Of a stretch of 64,000 bases of DNA, positions 8,901 to 16,335 are shown one piece after another. The number at the start of each line of letters is the position of its first letter. The stretch's first letter is position 1. Under the pieces are notes generated by a model, which saw nothing but the letters and a program-made list of their open reading frames with translations, was not told the origin of the DNA and made no database searches. The position numbers and the translations under genes were made by a program. This DNA comes from CAZFLM01 sp964519955 (lineage in GTDB: Bacteria; Armatimonadota; Chthonomonadetes; Chthonomonadales; CAJBBX01): contig CAZFLM010000007.1 in NCBI GenBank assembly GCA_964519955.1, positions 77,378 through 141,377 on the forward strand. The letters run 5' to 3'.

Positions 8901-10072
8901 CCTACCAACCCGGCTCCCCAGAGCGCCACGAGCGCCGCGCACGCCGTGCAGGCGGCCCCGGCTTGAGCGAAGCCCGGGCAGCGCCGTGCCTCCGCGGCGG
9001 CGGCGTACATCAGACCGGCCGCGAGCGTGGGCGTGGCGAGGACCGCCTCGGGCTCGCGCAGCACCAGGGCCGGCACTGAGGCGATGGACACTCCGAGGCC
9101 GACGCAGAGGTGCGCCCAGAGGGCCAGGACAGCAGGAGCGTCGTCGTGTTCCCGCGCCGCCAGGCCGGACGAGCCCAGGAACAGCCCGGCCAGCGCTACC
9201 ATCGCCAGGCCGTGCAGCCAGCCGGGCCGCGGCGCGAAGACCGGCGAGGGCGCCGCAACCTGCATCAAGGCCAGTGCCGAAGCGGTAGCCCCGGCCAGGA
9301 TCAGGTGCAGGTGGCGTTCGTCGCCGGTCGCGCGCATCGTGCGCCAGGCAAGAGCCGTCGAGCAGAGGGCCGCCAGGAGCGCGCCGGGCCGATCACCGAG
9401 CACCCCGCCCAGCCAGGAGCGATCGATCGCGACGACGGTGAAGCCCGCGAGCACGACCGCCACCGACGTGCAGGCGAACGCGCCGATGCTCTTGGTCTCG
9501 CGCTCGCGCATGCCGTAGTGGTAGAGCAGGGCCGCGAGGCCGCCAGGCAGCAGCGGCAGCAGCAGCGTGATCCACTTCCACATCCACTCCATGCCCACGA
9601 ACTGCCTGATGGCTCCGAAGGTGAGCGCTGCACCCAGAACCGCTGCCAGCTTCAGCCAGTGCTCGACCAGGAACTCCTCGAGGCGGGGCGGGGCGGCTTG
9701 CGGGGCACTCGCTTCGCTGGGCGGCGCCGGGGTCATGGGCTTCGCCGCCGCGATGGGAGGCGCCGCGGCCGGCGCGGGTCGCGCGGGAGGCGCCGGCGCC
9801 GGAACGTAGAGCGGCACAGCGGACGCCGGCGCCGCACCCGACAGCAGGACCGACTCACGCGCTCCGTATGTCTGTCGCAGGCGCCAGAGGAGCGCCGGCG
9901 TGATCCACCCGTCGGCCCGCCACCGATCGGCCTGCGCCATCAGATAGGCGATATGGCCTACCTCCTCGCGGGCGGCTGCCGGAAGCGTATCCCCGTCCAG
10001 CGCCGCACCGCATCTCGTGCAGAAACGCGTACCCTCGGGACAGGACTGCCCACACCGGCTGCATGGTCGCAT
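5936..10072 (-). CDS. Giant polytopic membrane protein with N-terminal zinc ribbon (DUF2339-like)
   Basis: 1378 residues. The N-terminus MRPCSRCGQSCPEGTRFCTRC is a zinc ribbon (Cys4, 7, 18, 21, plus Cys11). A cytoplasmic segment (IAYLMAQADRW..) and an Ala/Pro-rich linker (residues about 80-130) follow. From about residue 140 to the end, near-continuous hydrophobic helices rich in Ala, Leu, Gly and Trp give tens of possible membrane spans. This layout resembles the DUF2339 family of very large membrane proteins of unknown function. The ATG at 10072 has AAGGGGGTCGAG upstream and is preferred over an upstream in-frame start at 10120. It is transcribed alone; the next gene is divergent. Possible roles (envelope polymer handling, sensing) are speculation. 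Confidence 0.85.
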   Translation of the reverse strand: MRPCSRCGQSCPEGTRFCTRCGAALDGDTLPAAAREEVGHIAYLMAQADRWRADGWITPALLWRLRQTYGARESVLLSGAAPASAVPLYVPAPAPPARPAPAAAPPIAAAKPMTPAPPSEASAPQAAPPRLEEFLVEHWLKLAAVLGAALTFGAIRQFVGMEWMWKWITLLLPLLPGGLAALLYHYGMRERETKSIGAFACTSVAVVLAGFTVVAIDRSWLGGVLGDRPGALLAALCSTALAWRTMRATGDERHLHLILAGATASALALMQVAAPSPVFAPRPGWLHGLAMVALAGLFLGSSGLAAREHDDAPAVLALWAHLCVGLGVSIASVPALVLREPEAVLATPTLAAGLMYAAAAEARRCPGFAQAGAACTACAALVALWGAGLVGAALYPVGLAAAGLGVLWWLASAAPRTVGSTDDAASGLRQAYERAAIAATIAACCVAAVRGLGLTGVPLVGADWPEVTTLFALCSMLVAVAALRRGQPLAMYGSAACTALALGIGTDRLFVVSQHWASVPISLDLAAFALLGLALGVGLREDRDEGPDSGAPWLRASALAVGAGILFAQLSAASGTAYWFALLPHALAAALGAVVALRAVGRWDAMAWAAAAVVGLSLLAQDSPWASTSRALAQWRDYGAVLAAMGLVWAGALHALGARRREHPWCIPLEAGVACCAAAAMASTVMFGPPAWVAGVAAACCAALALVPGASTSIWPLALAYAAVFGGWLQLAGEADLPWRAEAAVWPAVLPLFGCAALASAARKERADVALWLSAGCLPLLVLSGVASVSAAHAVAWVAAAGLLVAAIGFGYAAWALGEAAYSPVAALAFLAAYALAYALLPGASAEWSALSMLPAFAALEVAARRLPAREGSDLYREPFRSVALVGIWLAVVGAALASWTAPLPLLGVCVASLAYGVLIAVLAATETPPSELLGKVAAALVVVGMAHALFIGGGTRASLIASLAVAAAAPACWWAYMRLARSTPAFASAATVFACAGWFALVAGGCRAHVDWWALAMLPCFAGLYSVSVSSLPVGEDAARCKARDTLLALASLGAAGALVCGLDPGVIRPAVIATLAAYGLALVAAAIQSDRPVCTVLAASVLTVAWGYGLAVRPGMSAPGWACGMAVAGAVWLVAGRVVVRAGHPIGHVNVLQGMAAVVALGAAAVGLIAVQTPGQGVYTVLALAVAGAVYLGLYLFEQAPIHAHTGFGLFFAAYGLMLYDHVSIAPSVMDLYLAPLGLYLVVLGEMAGARREDGQANGHWWLGLLTTMTPTFLSFCETRGTAAASGHAVLLIAECLGALAWGIPRRIRAFAFCAAAHAFAFAAVLAGGRVADAGSATASLVAGIALLAFVYRVGTRQDLAREWMARVTDEWSKWR

Positions 10073-10429
10073 CTCGACCCCCTTGCCGAAGCCGCAGCAC
10101 GACCCGCGCGATCGATACACGGCGGGTGCTGGGCCATAGCGGCTGTCGACGGATTCAGTCTATCGCGACCTGGCAGGGAGCGCCAGTGCCAAATGGCCCG
10201 TTCGCATGCGCTGGGATGGGCCTGAAGTCCCGGGTCGCGCGGGCCTCTGGGTCCCGCCTGGCCCGTGACCACCCGCCGTCAAGCAGGAGGCGGAGGTACC
10301 TGTGAGGAATACTGGCAGCAGCATTGCCGCGCACGCGCCGGAACCCAAGCAAGTGGTCCAGCCGAGTTGCCCGGATGGCCGGCTGTCGTGCCGCAGGCCG
10401 AAGGATGATATGCCAAGGAGGTCGCACCC
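10073..10429. other. Intergenic region between divergent genes
   Basis: 357 bases separating two divergently transcribed genes. I see no convincing promoter hexamers, RNA gene or conserved reading frame. It must hold the promoters of both neighbours, but none can be named with confidence. GC-rich GGGCC/GGCCC words around 10215-10265 could fold. Confidence 0.5.
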
Positions 10430-11722
10430 ATGAGTCGCATCGTCGCGCTACTCGCCCTCTGCTTGACCGCATCCCTACTCACGGCATGCAATAGCTCCTC
10501 CTCGGGCGCGAGTCCCGAGATCAAGCCCGCGCCGCCCTCGAAGGAGTCCAAAGGCGCCTCGTCGGGAGCGCAGCAGACCTCGACGACCGGCAAGGACTGG
10601 CCCAACTTCCACGGGCCGAACTGGGACAACATCTCCACAGAGACGGGGATCAACAAGAACTGGGGCAGCAAGCCGCCCAAGCTCCTCTGGAAGACCAGCA
10701 TGGGCGACAACGGCTACGCAGGCCCGTCGGTGGCGGACGGTAAGGTCTTCATCATCGACCACGCAGGCAGTCAGGATGTCGTGCGGGCGATCGATCTGAA
10801 GACGGGCCGTGACGTCTGGACGTTCAAGTACAAGGATGCCGACTCGGACAACAACGGCTTCTCGCGCTCGACGCCGACCTACGAGAACGGGAAGGTCTAC
10901 GTGATCAGCCGCCTCGGCAGCGTGGGGTGCCTGAACGCCGAGACGGGCAAGATCATTTGGTCCGGCGGCCTGGTCGAAGCGTTTGGCGGCCGTCGGCCTC
11001 AGTGGGATTACTCGATGTCGCCGTACATCGACGGCAACAAGCTGATCCTGGTGCCGGGCGGATCGAGCGCTGGCGTCGCTGCCGTCGACAAGAGCAACGG
11101 GCGCACGATCTGGAAGGGCGGCGGCAACGACCAGCCTGGTTACGCCACTCCCGTCAAGGCCAAGATCGGCGGGCGCGACCAGTACATCGTCTTCATGGCC
11201 AAGGGAGTCATCGGCGTCGACGTCTCGAGTGGCAGCCAGCTCTGGCGACAGCAGTGGGAGACCAACTACGACGTCAACGCGGCGACCCCGCTCATCACCA
11301 GCAGCGGCGTGTTCATCACCAGCGACTACGGCCGCGGGTGCGCGATGGTGAACCCGGGCGGCGGCATCAAGTGGGAGAACAAGTCGATGCAGTCCCACTT
11401 CAGCTCGCCGGTGCTCTACGAGGGCAAGATCTACGGCACGACCGACCCGGGCAAGCTGGTCTGCATGGACCCGGCGTCCGGCCGCGTGCTGTGGCAGCAG
11501 GACGGCTTCGAGAAGGGCGGCATCACCATCGTCGACGGGGCGATCATCGCGCTGGACGGTGGCGGCGGCGACTGCGTCATCTGCGACGCAACTCCGTCGG
11601 GTTACAAGGAGCGCGGCCGCTTCAAGCCGCTCGGCGGGCAGAGCTGGACGGCGCCCATCGTCGCGCAGGGCCGGCTCATCGTGCGCAACAAGCAGACGCT
11701 GGCCTGCTACGACCTGAAGTAG
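10430..11722 (+). CDS. PQQ-binding-like beta-propeller lipoprotein
   Basis: 430 residues. A lipoprotein signal (IVALLALCLTASLLTAC, lipobox LTAC) places the mature protein at Cys20 in the outer face of a membrane. The body is a PQQ-like propeller: 'WPNFHGPNWD' opener and repeated blades such as 'LLWKTSMGDNGYAGPSVADGKVFII', 'GRDVWTF', 'GKIIWSG', 'GRTIWKGG' and 'GRVLWQQDG', each with the A/GxxxW tryptophan docking motif. Such proteins are usually scaffolds or pseudo-enzymes (BamB-like or outer-membrane PQQ-like) rather than dehydrogenases. I see no quinoprotein catalytic Asp/Cys-Cys set. Ribosome site AAGGAGG lies 8 bases before the ATG. It is monocistronic, with a strong hairpin after the stop. 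Confidence 0.88.
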   Translation: MSRIVALLALCLTASLLTACNSSSSGASPEIKPAPPSKESKGASSGAQQTSTTGKDWPNFHGPNWDNISTETGINKNWGSKPPKLLWKTSMGDNGYAGPSVADGKVFIIDHAGSQDVVRAIDLKTGRDVWTFKYKDADSDNNGFSRSTPTYENGKVYVISRLGSVGCLNAETGKIIWSGGLVEAFGGRRPQWDYSMSPYIDGNKLILVPGGSSAGVAAVDKSNGRTIWKGGGNDQPGYATPVKAKIGGRDQYIVFMAKGVIGVDVSSGSQLWRQQWETNYDVNAATPLITSSGVFITSDYGRGCAMVNPGGGIKWENKSMQSHFSSPVLYEGKIYGTTDPGKLVCMDPASGRVLWQQDGFEKGGITIVDGAIIALDGGGGDCVICDATPSGYKERGRFKPLGGQSWTAPIVAQGRLIVRNKQTLACYDLK

Positions 11723-11747
11723 CTGCACACGGTCGACCAGGAGCAAC

Positions 11748-11777
11748 GGCCCGGCAGGGGAGTCACCCCGCCGGGCC
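11748..11777 (+). terminator. GC-rich terminator hairpin after the propeller gene
   Basis: Stem GGCCCGGC-A-GGGG pairs with CCCCGCCGGGCC (12 pairs, one bulged A) around the loop AGTCA, 25 bases after the stop codon. No T-run follows, as at other gene ends in this window. Confidence 0.65.
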
Positions 11778-11836
11778 ATCTGCATTCCCAATGGCCCTGG
11801 GCCGCCAGTCCCCGGGAGCGTCGACCGCGGGCGCTT

Positions 11837-11875
11837 CCGGACGGGCACGGAGGCCCATCCCACCACGGCGCTCGT
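11837..11875 (-). repeat. Dispersed intergenic repeat, single copy
   Basis: On the minus strand this reads CGTGGTGGGATGGGCCTCCG then TGCCCGTCCG, a divergent copy of the 39-base unit arrayed at 22691-23159. It lies between convergent gene ends and is closest to the copy at 44563-44600. Confidence 0.7.
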
Positions 11876-11889
11876 GTCGCGGCCGCGCC

Positions 11890-13179
11890 CTACCGTGCGG
11901 CCTCCACCAGCCGCCCGTACGCCTCCAGCGTCTGCTCGACCATCGCGTACGCGCCGAAGTGGCGCGCGATGCCCTCGGCCCCGGCCCGGCCCATCTCGGC
12001 GCACCCAGCCGGATCGGCCATCATCCGGCTGAGGCACGCGGCAATGCCCTCGACGCTAGCGGGCTCATGCGTCAGGCCGCCGCCGGTCAGACCCAGCATC
12101 TCCGGGTAGACGCCCGAGTTCGGCACCACCACCGGCACTCCCGCTGCCTGCGCCTCCATGATGGCCGCGCCGCGCGACTCCTCGATGCGGCTGGGCACGC
12201 AGAACACCGAGGATCGGCGGAACAGGTCGACCTTGCCGCGCAGGTCGACCTCGCCCAGGTACTCGAAGCTGCCCAGCAGACCCGCATCGTCAACGGTGCC
12301 CTGCACGCGCCGCCAGAACGCCTCGTCCATCACCTTGCCCGCCACCAGGAGCCGCGCCTCGCGCCCGTGCTGCTGCACGAGAGTGCGCCACGCCTCCACC
12401 AGCAGGTCCAGCCCCTTCGACGGGTTGATGGCGGAGAGGTAGCCGATGGTGAACGGCTCGTCCGGCGCGCGGCCGGCGCTCGCGTAGGGCGCAGGGTCGA
12501 TGCCCGCTCGGATGGTGACGACCTTCCCGCGCGGCACGCCGAGGCACTCGGCCATGCGTGCGCCGTACGCCTCGCCTGGCGAAACGAAGAGATCGATCGA
12601 CCCGGCATTCCGGCGCAGCAGATCCTGAGCCTGCGTGCGGTACGGCTCGCGCATCGCGCCGATGAAGCTCTCCTCGCCCTGCAGCATGCAGGCTACCGGG
12701 ATGCCGAGCCGCTCCTTCAGCGCGGGAGCGATGCCGCTCAGCATCGAGTTGGTGATCGTGGCCACCTCGGGGAGCGGGCCGGCCTCGATGAAGTCGAGGA
12801 TCTTGCGCAGTTCCTTGCGCTGCCGCCCTTCGGGGCCCTGCAGCACCGACACCGTCATCGGCCCAAGGTCCTCGGGCTTTACGGACACGGCGAACCGCGA
12901 GGCCCAGCGGAGCAGCCCGGGGCTGTCGAGCCACCGGTCGAACCAGTCCGGGGTGTGGCGGAAGAGGGGCGAGACCTGCTGCAGGTAGGCGTTGATGCCG
13001 CCGAGGAAGACCCGCTCTGTCGGCAGGGGCGCGTCGCCCTCCGTGCGGAGCGGGGTGTACAGGGGAATGACGGTGACTTCGTGGCCGCGCGCGATGAGCC
13101 CGCGTACCAGGGCGGCATCGCGTGCGCACGCCCCGCAGTACATGCCGCCGGCGCCGGCAGCCAGGTGCACCAATCTCAT
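11890..13179 (-). CDS. Glycosyltransferase family 4 protein
   Basis: 429 residues, GT-B fold. The N-terminal domain starts MRLVHLAAGAGGMYCGACARDAALVRGLIARGHEV, with the glycine-rich acceptor loop. The C-terminal domain holds 'IGYLSAINPSKGLDLLVEAW' and the retaining-GT4 E-x7-E motif EESRGAAIMEAQAAGVPVV, with 'NSGVYPEM' after it. It transfers a sugar from a nucleotide donor to an unknown acceptor in the cytoplasm, probably for exopolysaccharide or glycolipid. The ATG at 13179 has GAGGGG upstream; the longer in-frame reading runs into the dispersed repeat at 13219-13248 and is rejected. It follows the glycyl-radical activase gene by about 80 bases on the same strand. Confidence 0.92.
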   Translation of the reverse strand: MRLVHLAAGAGGMYCGACARDAALVRGLIARGHEVTVIPLYTPLRTEGDAPLPTERVFLGGINAYLQQVSPLFRHTPDWFDRWLDSPGLLRWASRFAVSVKPEDLGPMTVSVLQGPEGRQRKELRKILDFIEAGPLPEVATITNSMLSGIAPALKERLGIPVACMLQGEESFIGAMREPYRTQAQDLLRRNAGSIDLFVSPGEAYGARMAECLGVPRGKVVTIRAGIDPAPYASAGRAPDEPFTIGYLSAINPSKGLDLLVEAWRTLVQQHGREARLLVAGKVMDEAFWRRVQGTVDDAGLLGSFEYLGEVDLRGKVDLFRRSSVFCVPSRIEESRGAAIMEAQAAGVPVVVPNSGVYPEMLGLTGGGLTHEPASVEGIAACLSRMMADPAGCAEMGRAGAEGIARHFGAYAMVEQTLEAYGRLVEAAR

Positions 13180-13218
13180 GCGTCGTCGCCCCTCGCCATG
13201 ACGCGACGCACGCCGGCA

Positions 13219-13248
13219 CTGGTAGGACGGGCGTCCCTGCCCGTCCGC
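13219..13248 (+). repeat. Dispersed intergenic repeat, single copy
   Basis: Contains GACGGGCGTCCCTGCCCGTC, the palindrome-like core of the family arrayed at 22691-23159. It sits in the gap between two minus-strand genes. Confidence 0.75.
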
Positions 13249-13258
13249 CACCGCAGCC

Positions 13259-14191
13259 TCAGTGCGCCCGCGCCGCTGCCCGGTCGTCGGCCGTCTTGCA
13301 CGTCACGCCGCAGCCCCGCGCGATGGCGGCCAACTCGCGCATGCGTTCCGCGTCCGGCCGCGCGAGCCGAGCGCCGGCGTACTCCTTGCCCAAGCTCTCC
13401 CACTTGCCGGAGCCCAGCGGGTGATACGGCAGCAGCTCGTACTCCACGAGGTTCGCGAACGGCGCGATGAACCGCGCGATGGCCGCAATGTCCTCGTCCG
13501 CATCGTTGAACCCCGCGATCACCGGAGTGCGGACGATGAGCGGCATCGCCCCCTGGGCCAGCCGCGCAGCGTTCTGCAGGATCACGGCGTTCGGCACTCC
13601 CGTCCATTCCTCGTGTCGCACCGAGTCCATGCACTTGATGTCGAGCATCACCAGGTCGAGCAGGGGCAGCACGCTCTCGACCCGGCTCCACGGCGCGGCC
13701 ACGTTCGTCTCGATGGCGGTGTGGAGGCCTGCCGCGCGGCACCCGGCCAGGATGTCCCGCGTGAACTCGGCTTGGAACAGCGGCTCGCCGCCGGACACCG
13801 TCACGCCCCCGCCGGAGGTCTCGTAGAACACCCGGTCATCCAGCGCCTCGGCCACCACCTGGTCAGCGGACATCATCCGCCCCACGAGCACCAGCCCCTC
13901 GGCGTGGCAGGTCTTGGAGCACTCGCCGCACGCCACGCACCGGGTGCGATCGTAGGCATGCCGGCCGTCCGCCATGATGTGCGCGCCGTGCTTGCATGTC
14001 TGTACGCACGCCCCGCACGCGATGCACCGGCCCGGGTGCGTCTGCAGCTCCGGCTTCGGATCGAGCGTCTCCGGGTTGTGGCACCACGCGCACCGCAGAT
14101 TGCAGCCTTTCAGAAACACCGTCGTCCGGATGCCCGGACCGTCGTGGATCGAGAACCGCTGGATGTCCGTCACCATGCCTGTCGCTGCCAA
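13259..14191 (-). CDS. Glycyl-radical enzyme activating protein (radical SAM, PflA-like)
   Basis: 310 residues. It uses S-adenosylmethionine and a [4Fe-4S] cluster to install a glycyl radical in a partner enzyme under anaerobic conditions. The SAM cluster motif C30-x3-C34-x2-C37 (GCNLRCAWC) follows SIHDGPGIRTTVFLKG, the usual N-terminus. Two ferredoxin-like clusters are inserted (CIACGACVQTCKHG and CVACGECSKTCHAEG), as in activases of the non-PFL type. The GGE motif is SGGEPLFQ. The start is TTG at 14191 with AAGGGG six bases upstream; the later ATG (codon 6) has no ribosome site. No glycyl-radical enzyme is encoded nearby, so the partner must lie elsewhere. Confidence 0.93.
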   Translation of the reverse strand: MAATGMVTDIQRFSIHDGPGIRTTVFLKGCNLRCAWCHNPETLDPKPELQTHPGRCIACGACVQTCKHGAHIMADGRHAYDRTRCVACGECSKTCHAEGLVLVGRMMSADQVVAEALDDRVFYETSGGGVTVSGGEPLFQAEFTRDILAGCRAAGLHTAIETNVAAPWSRVESVLPLLDLVMLDIKCMDSVRHEEWTGVPNAVILQNAARLAQGAMPLIVRTPVIAGFNDADEDIAAIARFIAPFANLVEYELLPYHPLGSGKWESLGKEYAGARLARPDAERMRELAAIARGCGVTCKTADDRAAARAH

Positions 14192-14244
14192 ACCCGACCC
14201 CTTGTGCCGCCCCCAACCGGGCGCATCTGATTGGCGTTAGGTTC

Positions 14245-14250
14245 AGTATA
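14245..14250 (-). promoter_or_regulatory. -10 element upstream of the activase gene
   Basis: TATACT on the minus strand, about 54 bases before the TTG start. The sequence 17 bases upstream (TCGCTT) is a poor -35. Support comes from the recurrence of the same hexamer at other promoters in the window. Confidence 0.35.
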
Positions 14251-14328
14251 CGCCGTCACGCGGCAGGAAGCGATGCCGCCGGGCCTGGGCCGGACGCCAT
14301 CGCTTCCCCAGAGCGGCTCGGGTCGGCC

Positions 14329-15087
14329 TCAGCTCTGCTCGATCTCAGCCGCGGCCCTGTCGAGTGTGGCGGTGATGCGAGCGAGCGACTCGGGGGTCAG
14401 CTCCCCTTTGGACACGCGCACCTGCAGCGCGGCGCGCAGGTTGCCCAACGCGCGCATCACTTCCGGCGCCAGGGGACCGCAGGATCGGGCACGAGCCCCC
14501 TCGATGCGCGACCGAACCGCCTGCAGCGCATCTGCGTTGGCCTCCAGCGCGGCGCGCCCCTCGTCGGTGATGGTGTAGAGCTTCTTGTTCCCCTGCGTTT
14601 CGCCAACGATCAGTCCGGTCTCCTCGAGGTACGTGAGCGTGGGGTAGACGACGCCCGGGCTCGGCGCGTACTGACCGTCCGTCAGGTCCTCGATGGCCTT
14701 GATGATCTCGTATCCGTGGCGCGGCTGCTCGGCGATCAGGTCGAGCACGAGCCAGCGCAGGTCGCCCTGTTCCAGCGGCCGCTCCGGCCTACCGTGGCCA
14801 CGGCCGCGGCCGCCGCCGAACTCGTGCCACCCGCGGCCGAACGGGTCGCCGCCGTGCCGCCCGTGGTGCCCCTCGGACGGACCGTGTTGCCCGCGTCCCC
14901 CTGCCTCGGCGGACGCCTCCATCCGGCCGCCCCACGCCTCCGCCGCCCACGGGAACGCCGGCGCGTGCTCGCCATGGGCCTCCACGTTGCCGTGGCCGCG
15001 GCCGCCGTGGCGCCCATGCCCATGCCGGCTTCCCATCTCGCGCGGGCCGGCATGCCCCGCGCCATGCTGATGTCCTTCGTACATCAT
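14329..15087 (-). CDS. PadR-family transcriptional regulator with His/Gly-rich N-terminus
   Basis: 252 residues. The first 100 residues are rich in His and Gly (HGHGRHGGRGHG and similar), which could bind metal. The winged-helix PadR domain follows: 'LRWLVLDLIAEQPRHGYEIIKAIEDL', 'YAPSPGVVYPTLTYLEETGLI' and 'KKLYTITDEGRAALEAN', then a dimerising helix. PadR proteins repress genes until a ligand or stress releases them. Metal-rich tails of this kind suggest a metal or oxidative signal, but that is inference. The ATG at 15087 (followed by a second ATG) has AGGAGA upstream. Its own promoter is framed by perfect inverted boxes, so autorepression is likely. Confidence 0.92.
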   Translation of the reverse strand: MMYEGHQHGAGHAGPREMGSRHGHGRHGGRGHGNVEAHGEHAPAFPWAAEAWGGRMEASAEAGGRGQHGPSEGHHGRHGGDPFGRGWHEFGGGRGRGHGRPERPLEQGDLRWLVLDLIAEQPRHGYEIIKAIEDLTDGQYAPSPGVVYPTLTYLEETGLIVGETQGNKKLYTITDEGRAALEANADALQAVRSRIEGARARSCGPLAPEVMRALGNLRAALQVRVSKGELTPESLARITATLDRAAAEIEQS

Positions 15088-15191
15088 CGTGTTCGTCTCT
15101 CCTGTGGAGCTGCGCTCCGGGTTGTGAGCATCTGCCGCACGAGCCAGGCTCCCAAGGCGATCTTCTACCTGAACCGAGCTATCGGCGATGC

Positions 15192-15206
15192 ATCTTCGAT
15201 ATATCT
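15192..15206. promoter_or_regulatory. Operator half-site (downstream box) of the PadR promoter
   Basis: ATCTTCGATATATCT, the exact reverse complement of the box at 15245-15259. It overlaps the expected transcription start of the PadR gene, a position suited to repression. Confidence 0.8.
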
Positions 15207-15212
15207 AGACGG

Positions 15213-15241
15213 AGTATACAGGCAGATGGTTGCGCTGTCAA
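15213..15241 (-). promoter_or_regulatory. Strong promoter of the PadR gene
   Basis: On the minus strand TTGACA (15241-15236), exactly 17 bases, then TATACT (15218-15213). This is a near-perfect housekeeping promoter, lying between the two operator boxes. The leader to the ATG is about 120 bases. Confidence 0.88.
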
Positions 15242-15244
15242 GTC

Positions 15245-15259
15245 AGATATATCGAAGAT
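15245..15259. promoter_or_regulatory. Operator half-site (upstream box) of the PadR promoter
   Basis: AGATATATCGAAGAT, inverted copy of the box at 15192-15206, abutting the -35 element. The two centres are 53 bases apart, about five helical turns, so both could be bound on one DNA face or looped together. Confidence 0.8.
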
Positions 15260-15350
15260 TCCGCGACTATGGGGCCCAGACGCCAGCAGACCCACCACCG
15301 ATGCTGTCACGATGGCGGGTCTGCTGGCGGGGAGAAGATCGTCTGGGGAG

Positions 15351-16139
15351 CTAGTCTTCGCCGATAGTGAAGAAGCGGTACGTCGCCTGGCCGTTCACAT
15401 CGCGGAGCGTGCCGCGCGCCGTGAGCTGGTCAGGCTTCACGGACTTGCAGTGCCCGTCGCACCAGAGCGTGTTCATGCGCTCGGAGTGGCGCGCCACAGC
15501 AGTGAGGATCTGGTAGCCGGCAGACGACTTGTAGATGAAGGGGTTCGGCGGCAGATGGTCCCAGCCGGCCCCAACCTCCCACGAGCCGTAGTCCCAGCCC
15601 TGCTGGTCGAACACCCACGCCGTCTCGGCCGGCACCGTCGTCATCGCCTCGTAACGCGTCTTGAGGCATCCGAGTTCGACATCGCACCTCGACACCGGGG
15701 GCTCGACGCCGGACGGGTTGTTCGCCTCGTAGTACGCGTTGTTCAGCGCGTAGCTGCCGTAGTTGTGTCCCGTGCCGCCCGCGCTCTGGTAGTACTTGTA
15801 GTTCCTCGTCGCGCTAGTGTCCGACGGGCACGTGAAGACCTGGTCGCTCTTCACGTGGGCATGGATGGCATCCATCCACTTGTAGTAGCCCAGCGTCGGG
15901 TTGGAGTCCTCGAAGCCGTGCCACCCAAACCAGGCGACCGGATACGCCTCGTCGGTGTCCTCGATGTACATCAACAGCGCCATACCGATCTGCTTCTCAT
16001 TGGAGATGCAGCTCGTCTGGCGTGCCTTCTCGCGAGCCTGCGCGAACACCGGGAACAGGATTGCTGCAAGTATGGCGATAATGGCGATTACGACTAGTAG
16101 CTCGATCAGAGTGAAACCTGAGCGCCGTCTTGTACGCAT
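15351..16139 (-). CDS. Type II secretion/type IV pilin-like prepilin (DUF1559-type)
   Basis: 262 residues. A short basic leader MRTRRRSG ends at the prepilin peptidase site G|FTLIE, followed by the hydrophobic helix LLVVIAIIAILAAILFPVF and then AQAREKARQTSC, the extension I associate with Armatimonadota. The C-terminal part contains 'TLWCDGHCKSVKP', equivalent to the H-x-DG motif of planctomycete and armatimonad prepilins of the DUF1559 type. The role is an extracellular filament or pseudopilus subunit, with the exact structure unknown. The ATG at 16139 has AAGGAG six bases upstream. Long in-frame extensions to 16391 have no ribosome site. A second member lies at 31656. Confidence 0.9.
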   Translation of the reverse strand: MRTRRRSGFTLIELLVVIAIIAILAAILFPVFAQAREKARQTSCISNEKQIGMALLMYIEDTDEAYPVAWFGWHGFEDSNPTLGYYKWMDAIHAHVKSDQVFTCPSDTSATRNYKYYQSAGGTGHNYGSYALNNAYYEANNPSGVEPPVSRCDVELGCLKTRYEAMTTVPAETAWVFDQQGWDYGSWEVGAGWDHLPPNPFIYKSSAGYQILTAVARHSERMNTLWCDGHCKSVKPDQLTARGTLRDVNGQATYRFFTIGED

Positions 16140-16335
16140 CGTCGTCTCCTTCATGGGAAGCCCCGTAACTGGCAACTCGATGTGCTGCCCCGCTCGTCGT
16201 CCGAACACGTGAGTCTGGTCCGTCGTCATCCTCCTCCTGCGCGTCGCCGTGGGCAGCGGCAAGCACCAGCTATCAGACGGACAGACTATCGTACCGGTTT
16301 CGGAAGTCGAGCCCTGCTGGGAGACGGCAAGGTCC

